From Tilletia caries (lineage: Eukaryota > Basidiomycota > Exobasidiomycetes > Tilletiales > Tilletiaceae): a DNA stretch of 64,000 bases. The notes below the pieces were generated by a model. That model was not told where the DNA came from. It made no database searches and was given only the letters and a program-made list of their open reading frames with translations. Positions 57,101-64,000 of this stretch are shown one piece after another; within the stretch, counting starts at the first letter, position 1, and each line of letters starts with the position of its first letter. The stretch spans positions 806,001 to 870,000 of the forward strand of contig JALUTQ010000028.1 of the NCBI GenBank assembly GCA_032718865.1. Reading direction: 5' to 3'. Position numbers and translations under genes: made by a program.

Positions 57101-59379
57101 AACATCGGGCTCTCGTGCCGACTCATTTCTGAGTCCATGAACCTTGTAAGTACATATGCGCGCTGAGATGGCATCATGATAGCAGTGGGCTCGGTGCTGA
57201 CGCGATGTGCTGGCAGGTCATCGTCAATGAGGATACGTCGCTAGACACGGCCAACTTCTTGAAGAAGAAGCTGGAAGCTATCAAGAGCCAGCGCAGTGCT
57301 GGGGAACAGGAGGAGCTCGCTCTTATCATCGACGGCAAGAGTCTTGGGTTTGCGCTTGAAAAGGAGACGTCGGGCATATTCCTTGAGCTGGCTGTGATGT
57401 GCAAGGCTGTCATTTGCTGTGAGTGTTCACACTCCGTAAGGACGAAGAGCTGCAGTCATCTGAACTCAACGATTCATTTATCTGTTTGCAGGTCGAGTGT
57501 CACCGCTGCAGAAGGCTCTCGTGGTCAAGTTGGTGAAGAAGAATCTCAAGGCGATCCTGTTAGCAATCGGTGACGGCGCAAACGACGTCAGCATGATTCA
57601 AGCAGCCCACATCGGTGTAGGCATCAGCGGAGTGGAAGGTCTCCAAGCTGCGCGCTCTGCGGACGTCGCGATCAGTCAGTTCCGCTTCTTGCGCAAGCTG
57701 TTGCTGGTGCATGGCTCTTGGAGCTAGTGAGTTCCCCATGTTGGTTCGCATTTCGCTGGAACACCTCCACACCCGCTAACCCTTTTGTTTTGTTCCTTCA
57801 AGCGCACGATTGAGCAAGATGATCTTGTATTCTTTTTATAAAAACATCATGCTCTACATGACGCTGTTCTGGTTCTCCTTCCAGAACTCGTTTAGTGGTC
57901 AGGTTCCTTACGAATCGTGGACGTTGACGTGAGTTTTGAGGCCTACTTGTGGTTCACCCTCTCCTTCTTTTCATCTGCTGACAGCCCGTACTTGCAGGTT
58001 CTACAATGTCGTGTTCACTGTGCTGCCACCACTTGTGATCGGTGTCTTCGACCAGTACGTCAGCGCTCGCATGCTAGACAGATATCCTCAGCTCTACGGT
58101 GAGTTCAACTTCGTAGAGCACCCTCTTAAGCACACGTGAAGACTCACAGCATGACATATCACAGGACAAGTTTTCTTCGACCAGAAGAGGTAAGTGACGA
58201 TGATTTTTTGCTTCAGCGATTTTAGAAGGCTGCGATTCTGACCCTGCTTTATTGGACATTTCTCAGATTTTGGGGTTGGACTGCCAATGCCTTCTACCAG
58301 TGAGTTGGCGGTGCTTTCGACGGCGATAAAGAAACTGGACACTGACGACTTCTCACTCTCGCCACAGCTCCCTCATTGCTTATATTTTTGTGACGGCCGC
58401 CTTTTGGGGCAGCGTCCAAGTCGACGATGGTCCTACAGACTACATCTGGGTCTGGGGTAGTGAGTGTTATCTGGAACCCAATACTGTCCTTTTGTCCAGA
58501 TACTGACAGAGAGGTCTCGTCCGCAGCTGTTCTGTATTTCGTCGTCCTCATCACTGTGTGAGTCTAGGCACGAGGTTTTTCCGTGAAGCTGACACACATT
58601 ACTGATCGGTAGCGTTATCTTCATCTGCAATAGTTTGGGCAAGGCCGCACTGGTGTCTGAGTGAGTATTTGTCGTTTGCTCAAGTGTACAGAGGTGGAGA
58701 GGATGCTGACTGTGCGATCTCTGCGTGCCTAAACAGTCTGTGGACGAAGTACACCTTTGCGGCGATCCCTGGTTCCTTTGTCTTCACCTGTGAGTATCCT
58801 TACAGTCGCTCCCGGTCTTCGATGAGCTTTCTGACTCAATGCGGATTTTTTTCAGTGGCCTTCGTTGCTATTTACGCGCTGATTGCACCACGACTGGGCT
58901 TCAGTAAGGAGCTGTGAGTCAGATATGAGTGGTATCACCTTTAGAATCACACTGATGTGCCCCGATTTCTTCAGTGATCATATTGATGGTCTCCTCTACG
59001 GCTGCACGACGATGTGGTTCTCCCTCATCCTGGTTCCGATCGTCTGTCTACTACGAGAGTGAGTTTTCTGCGAGCCTTTGAACGTTGGCATCCGGAAGAA
59101 CGGTTCTGACGGTATGTACGATCTTCTCACAGCTTCGCATGGAAGTACTGGCAACGAACGTATCGACCGAAGGCGTATCACATCGTCCAAGAGGTGCAAA
59201 AGTACAACTTGCAAGACTACCGACCACGTATGGACCAATTCCAAAAGGCGATCCGAAAAGTACGAGCGGTCCAGCGAATGCGTCGGACGCGTGGGTTTGC
59301 CTTCTCCCAGACGGAGGGCGAGCAGGCTTTCCTTGTGCGACAGTACGATACCACTGTGGCCCGGCCGACAGGGCTGTAG
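54115..59379 (+). CDS. DRS2: P4-type ATPase, aminophospholipid flippase (Drs2-like)
   Basis: Moves phospholipids from the lumenal to the cytosolic leaflet at the trans-Golgi and endosomes. Eighteen exons sum in phase to 1360 aa. The cytosolic N-terminus (about 215 residues) is Gly/Ser-rich. The P4 signature starts with [20 protein letters not shown] and KEMQEDLKRNQSD. The actuator motif is DGET (from Asp386), the phosphorylated residue is Asp619 in [13 protein letters not shown], and the hinge is [18 protein letters not shown]. The C-terminal membrane helices and the tail ([20 protein letters not shown]) match Drs2/ATP8A. The 3' half is split into very short exons: 25 nt (58165-58189), 33 nt (58267-58299), 31 nt (58527-58557), 48, 53, 58 and 84 nt, each confirmed by phase. 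The partner subunit (Cdc50-like) is not in this window. Confidence 0.95.
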
Positions 59380-59823
59380 AGTCGGCGGACGGCTGGGCAA
59401 GGAGGGCTTCAGAGCTTTGACTTGTGCCTGGGCCTTCAGTATTCGGTCATTGCCGCGGAATGGACGGTCTTGTTTAAGAGTTACCCCCCCGTGCATCGTC
59501 CATCCATTCATTCCCTCTTCTTGTTGTTTTTAGCGCACGGACTCGTGAAGTTAAAGGACGAGCGTGAGCAGATGGGAGAGGGCATGATCATGGCGCCATG
59601 GTCGCTAGCGGTAGCGAGGATGTGCGCGGCAGGCATCGCCAATTGAATCTTCTCAACGGAAGGAGGTCATCCAGCTCCCCACGACCACCGACAAAGGCTA
59701 CAGGAACGGATCGAATCGCTGCAGAAGAACTCTAGTAGCGCGCGCGGCAGAAAGATCTACCTGCGGAATCGTACAAGTGTCCTCCTGCCATCCGTTCCTC
59801 CATCGACAGCCGGGGACAGCATC
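59380..59823. other. Intergenic region, flippase 3' / eIF2A 5'
   Basis: 444 bp between co-directional genes, holding the flippase 3' UTR and the eIF2A promoter. No RNA gene or repeat seen. Confidence 0.45.
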
Positions 59824-62217
59824 ATGAGCGACCCGACATCGGCACTCACCGCCGCGGCGGTGCCGCCAGAGCAGCAGTCCACCACGACCACACAATGGGC
59901 ATGTGAGTAGTACACATGCTCCTCCGTAGGCCGCATGCGCCCGCACCTGGCTGTCCAGCCATGCTGAATAACCCTTCCGCATCACCCCTCCCTTCGCAGA
60001 CCGAGCACAAAAGTCCATCGGCCTGAATACGGGACCACCGGACTACTCGGCCGTGTCAGGTCTGGATCAGGTCGAAGGTGTGACGCGCATCTTCCAGTAC
60101 AGCCCGGATGGCAGCATGTTCGCAGCCGCCATGGACAACTTGTGAGTATTCATGCGATTGGGATGGGAAGAACAGCTAGCGCCCTTGCGACATTTCTGAC
60201 CATGATTGCCCTTTTCCCCTTCTTGAATGCCAACCTTTGTCGCGCGCATCTGATCAGCACGCGCCTCGTCGATACTCGGGAGGCATCGACATCGACAGTC
60301 AAGCGTGACCTTCCCGTCGAGAAGGTCGTCACTCTCGAGTTCTCGCCTAAGGGCAGCTTTTTGAGCACGTTCGAGAGGCCCATCAAGCTCGAGGACGGCA
60401 CAGGGACAAAGAACCTCAAGATCTGGGATACGAAGACTGGAGAAGTCGTCGCAAGCTTTGAACGAAAGACTCAGGATGGTTGGTGAGTCCCGTCTGAGTG
60501 CATTAGATGAGTACCACCCGTGTTCACCTGTATTTGCTCTTGCCGCGTGGTCCTCTCTAGCTTCTTCCAATTTACATCGGACGAGAAGTACTGCGTTCGA
60601 CAAGTCAGTACGGAGTTACAAATCTACGAGGCGGATGACGTCTCCGGGAAGGGTATCGTCGGGAGACTGAAGATGGAGGGTATGAGCACCTTCAGGGTTG
60701 GCCCTGGCGATAAGCCCAGTGTAGCCGTGTTCTGCGGGGAGAGGAAGGTAAGCATAATGTCAACCCAAAGTCAAGGTAGCAAACTCCTGCTGATCATCTC
60801 TCTGCGCGCCCCATAGGGACAGCCGGCCTCGGTCAAAATCTACTCTCTCCTGTCCTTGATACCGGCAGCTGAAGACACTCCTGCGCCCGTGTCTCAAAAG
60901 ACCTTCTTCAAAGCCGACAAGATCCAGATGAAGTGGAACAACACAGGAACAGCGCTGTTGTTCATGACCACGACCGACGTAGACAAGACGAACAAGTCCT
61001 ACTATGGAGAGTCAAATCTTTATATGATGTCTAGCCATGGTGACTTCGATTGCCGGGTCGGCCTGGACAAGGAAGGACCGATCCACGACTTCGAGTGGAA
61101 TCCTAACGGCCGAGAATTCATCGTCATCTACGGCTTCATGCCGGCACGCGCGGTCTTGTTCTCGTACCGCGTCAACATCATTGCCGATCTGGGCACCCAA
61201 CCGCGAAACTTTGTCGCGTTCAATCCGCAAGGCCGACTGTTCGCCGTCGCCGGGTTTGGAAATTTGGCCGGTACGCTGGATATCTGGGATCGGGAGAACC
61301 TAGCAGCTGGCAAAGCGTTTACGATGGACGCGAGCAACAGCAGTGTCTGTCAATGGAGTCCCGATGGACACTTCCTGCTCACAGCCACATTGAGTCCCCG
61401 CCTACGAGTTGACAACGGTGTCAAAATATGGCACTGCAGCGGAACCTTGGTGCATGTCGATTTCATTGATGAGCTGTACCAGGTGCGTTAAATGTGTTCT
61501 CTTGTGGGATTGTTTACGCGCTACTTGCTGACAAGTGTCCTTACCCTTCTTCAGGCGGGCTGGCGGCCAACCATGGACACGTCGCTGAATGCCTTCCCAG
61601 CGAAGATTCCAGCTGCACCCTCCCCATCTCCCACCGCCGCAGCCTTGATGGCTACAAAGACTGTGTCCGCCAAGCCGACTGGTGCCTACCGACCCCCGGG
61701 CGCGAGAGGCTCTCTCGCTTCTGAGGTCTACAAGCAGATGGCAGACGGTGGCGGAGCTTACACTCCGCCTAGCGCACGATCGGGTTCGCGCACCGTCCCC
61801 GGTGCCCCTACGAATGGCAATGGGAACAGCTCGGGCGGCAGATCGAAGCGGACGGTTCCTGGCGCGGCACCATCCGCAGCGGGCGCTCTCGGCTCTGCTG
61901 CCGCTGTCACTTCGACACCCGAGAAGGCATCTCGACGAAAGGGCAAGAAGGGCGCCGAGGCCAGTGCGCCAGCCACCCCGTCCACTCCAGCCCCTGCCCC
62001 TGTTATCCCCGACGTGTCCGAGCTCAGCGTGGGCGCGGCTGATGTGGGAGGGTCCGGTGCGGGCGTGGAGAAGAAGCTTCGCAACCTGAACAAGAAGCTC
62101 AAGGCGATCCAGGACTTGAAGGACAAGCAGACTCGCGGAGAGAAGCTGGAGCAGACGCAGCTGGCCAAGATTGCTTCGGAGCAGGAGGTCAGGGAGGAGC
62201 TGGATGCGTTGCAGTGA
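59824..62217 (+). CDS. Eukaryotic translation initiation factor 2A
   Basis: eIF2A is a WD-repeat protein that binds initiator tRNA and the 40S subunit and acts in non-canonical initiation. Six exons: 59824-59902, 60000-60141, 60258-60482, 60561-60747, 60817-61482 and 61555-62217, giving 653 aa in phase. Beta-propeller blades are seen in VTRIFQYSPDGSMFAAAMDN, NLKIWDTKTGEVVASF, IQMKWNNTGTALLFMTTTDV, IHDFEWNPNGREFIVIYGFM and RNFVAFNPQGRLFAVAGFGN. After the propeller come YRPPGARG and YTPPSARSGSRTVPG, both typical of eIF2A, then a Lys-rich helical end (EKKLRNLNKKLKAIQDLKDK) that ends in a Gln/Glu-rich coil. The start at 59824 gives the short polar N-terminus usual for the family. Confidence 0.95.
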
Positions 62218-62736
62218 AAAAAGCTAGGATAAAAACATGCCGTGCCTTGAGGGCGCGAGCGTGGACAGCGTCGGTGGCTTTGTCTAGGGGGTTCTTGACT
62301 GTATCTCTCTCTCTGCTCACGGACATTTGTTCTGCTGTCACCTTCGAAAGGATAACTTCATGTTCTGCCACGGCCGCGGCCGATGTCGATGGTGATCCGC
62401 ATGTGGGGGAGAGAAGAAGAGATGTTCAAGGAGAAGTCCGTGCGCCTGGAAGGTGTTCACAAAGGTCGCGCTAAACCGAACAAATCAGTCCACTTTCCCG
62501 TCGTTCTACTACTTATCTCGCGGAGGGAAGCAGCGCAGGCGGCGAGACCGGCAAGAAAGGGTCCAGTAGTAGAGTTTAGAGCGAGGGGAAAGGAAGTGAG
62601 TTAGAGACTGATCCGAGCTGTCAGCTGCAGGTATAAAAACGCGCTTCCCTCGCATCTTCTCGTTCGCAAGCCCAACCACCATCTATTATCCTCATACCCT
62701 CTATTATCCTCCTAGTCTCCTCATCCATATCAAACA
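62218..62736 (+). promoter_or_regulatory. eIF2A 3' region and EXPERA gene promoter with TATA box
   Basis: 519 bp. TATAAAA at 62632-62638 lies about 100 bp before the ATG at 62737, followed by C/T- and A-rich sequence typical of a strong fungal promoter. The upstream part is presumably eIF2A 3' UTR. Confidence 0.6.
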
Positions 62737-63787
62737 ATGCCCGCAACGAGATCGTCGACAACGAATTCGGTGGCCGCGGTGAAGGCCGACCGGATCCACA
62801 AGCCTCCGACCTGGATCACGATCTGGCTCGCCGTGTCATCGATCCTGGTCATGTGGGATTGCGGATACATGCTCCTCCGACCCCATTCGATGAAGGGAGG
62901 AAAGTACTTCACCTTGTGGGTGAGTTTCTGCCCTCGGGCCCCTCTCCCACCCCCGCTCCGTAACGTCGTCGCCGTCTTGCTCAAATGTTCTTCCTTTTTC
63001 TGATTGACCTTGGCTCTGCTCTGCCACCCCTCCTTAAGGCTCCATACGAATTGTACGGAACGATTGACAAGATCTACGGAGTCGACGCTTTTACGGCCAA
63101 GGAGGGGTTCCCTGCCGCCCAGAGCGTTATGAACATCCCCGAGACGATTCTCAACTACATTTGTAAGTACACCCTGTCGAGATCGAAACGTGGAAAGTTG
63201 ACGACATGCTGACCTTGTGATGCGACTTCTTTGTCTCCCTTTGCGGATCTCGTCTCTCTTCTCTCTGACTCCGTTTCCGGTCTGCAGACGTTTTCATCGT
63301 CTTGTTCACCACTTCCTCGCATGCCCGAGCTGTTGCGCCCTTGATCGGATTCACAGCAACCGTCATGACGGCCAGCAAGACGATTCTCTGTACGTTGGTC
63401 TTTTTCTATCACTTCATGTCCTCGGGACACCCCCCGCGCGACGCGAGGGAAACGTCCTGCGAGCTGACCGGTTTTTCTGATCTGGAATTCTTCCGATCCA
63501 GACATGCTGGTCGAAATCAGCTGTGGATACTGCAAAGTTGGGCACAATGACTTGTACAGTCTCGTGGTCCTCTTCCTCGTCCCCAACCTACCCTGGATCT
63601 TTGGTGAGTGAACTCTCTCGCCCGCGCGCGATGTCCCCGTTGTGCTGACCCGACTTCTTCTTTCCCTCCCTTTTCCCGCATTTCAGTGCCCACCGCCATC
63701 GCTGTGTCCCTCGGCTACGAGATGGCTGGCAACCTCAGGGCTGCCGCCGGACTGCCAGTCTCTTCTAACAAAGTCAAGCGCAACTGA
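62737..63787 (+). CDS. EXPERA / emopamil-binding-protein-like membrane protein
   Basis: 203 aa from five exons: 62737-62919, 63039-63162, 63288-63389, 63502-63603 and 63687-63787, phase exact. Four hydrophobic segments are visible: WITIWLAVSSILVMWDCGYM, then YVFIVLFTTSS, a middle segment around LIGFTATVMTASKTILYML, and LVVLFLVPNLPWIFVPTAIA. The aromatic/acidic motif LWAPYELYGTIDKIYG between helices 1 and 2, plus the size, fits the EXPERA superfamily (sterol isomerase EBP, TMEM97 and fungal relatives), which act in the endoplasmic reticulum. The C-terminus SSNKVKRN could carry an ER-retrieval-type basic end. I cannot tell whether the catalytic residues of EBP are all kept, so enzymatic activity is uncertain. 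Confidence 0.75.
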
Positions 63788-64000
63788 GGCTGGATCGGAA
63801 CATCTCGTCGCCTTCTAAAAAGTTTAACCCACGATGCTTCTGCTTCTGCCTTTCACATCTGGAATTGCAAACCTATCATACGTATCTGCAATCGTACCTT
63901 TCGTGACCAGCGTCTCCGTATGTACCGCGATTGACTGACACGGTACGACTCAAGTTGACCATCATGGATTGATGGATTGCAACGCAGTGATGCAGCACCA
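63788..64000. other. 3' flank of the EXPERA gene
   Basis: 213 bp to the window edge; presumptive 3' UTR with no further feature supported. Confidence 0.5.

Overview
The window is nuclear DNA of a basidiomycete fungus, most likely a smut-lineage (Ustilaginomycotina) yeast-like species. That placement is inferred from high GC, dense packing, short spliceosomal introns that nearly all start GTGAGT/GTAAGT, and fungus-specific genes (AUR1, KEX1, an arrestin-like adaptor, fungal-type Sec8 and Vps13). I see no organellar, bacterial, viral or transposon coding sequence.

Layout: arrestin-like gene (-, runs off the left edge), KEX1 carboxypeptidase (+), a Utp8/NOL11-like protein (-), nucleoside diphosphate kinase (+), a PPR-like protein (+), an unrecognised protein with three Cys/His modules (-), a TMS1/SERINC membrane protein (+), a 3.76-kb gene-free island full of repeats and foldable sequence (21240-24996), VPS13 (-), DIS3/RRP44 (+), a Ser-rich unknown (-), AUR1 inositol phosphorylceramide synthase (+), ribosomal eL43 (-), exocyst SEC8 (-), a probable complex I accessory subunit (-), a Drs2-type flippase (+), eIF2A (+) and an EXPERA/EBP-like membrane protein (+). 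Up to AUR1 the genes mostly alternate strand, giving divergent promoters of about 0.4-1.0 kb and convergent 3' ends.

The genes are mainly housekeeping. Membrane traffic and lipid handling recur (VPS13, SEC8, flippase, AUR1, SERINC, KEX1, arrestin), as do RNA and translation (DIS3, eIF2A, eL43, Utp8-like). No metabolic cluster is present.

The least explained items are: (i) the three-module Cys/His protein at 16135-19117; (ii) the 91-bp tandem repeats with quasi-palindromes, followed by a three-way-junction-like fold and a TTCG hairpin, at 23607-24121; (iii) CACGTG elements in the first five divergent promoters and three of them upstream of eL43; (iv) an NDK gene with an in-frame hydrophobic leader and a stop codon placed immediately after its last intron. 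Exon boundaries were read by eye from splice consensus and reading phase; phases were summed for most genes but not every VPS13 or SEC8 exon.
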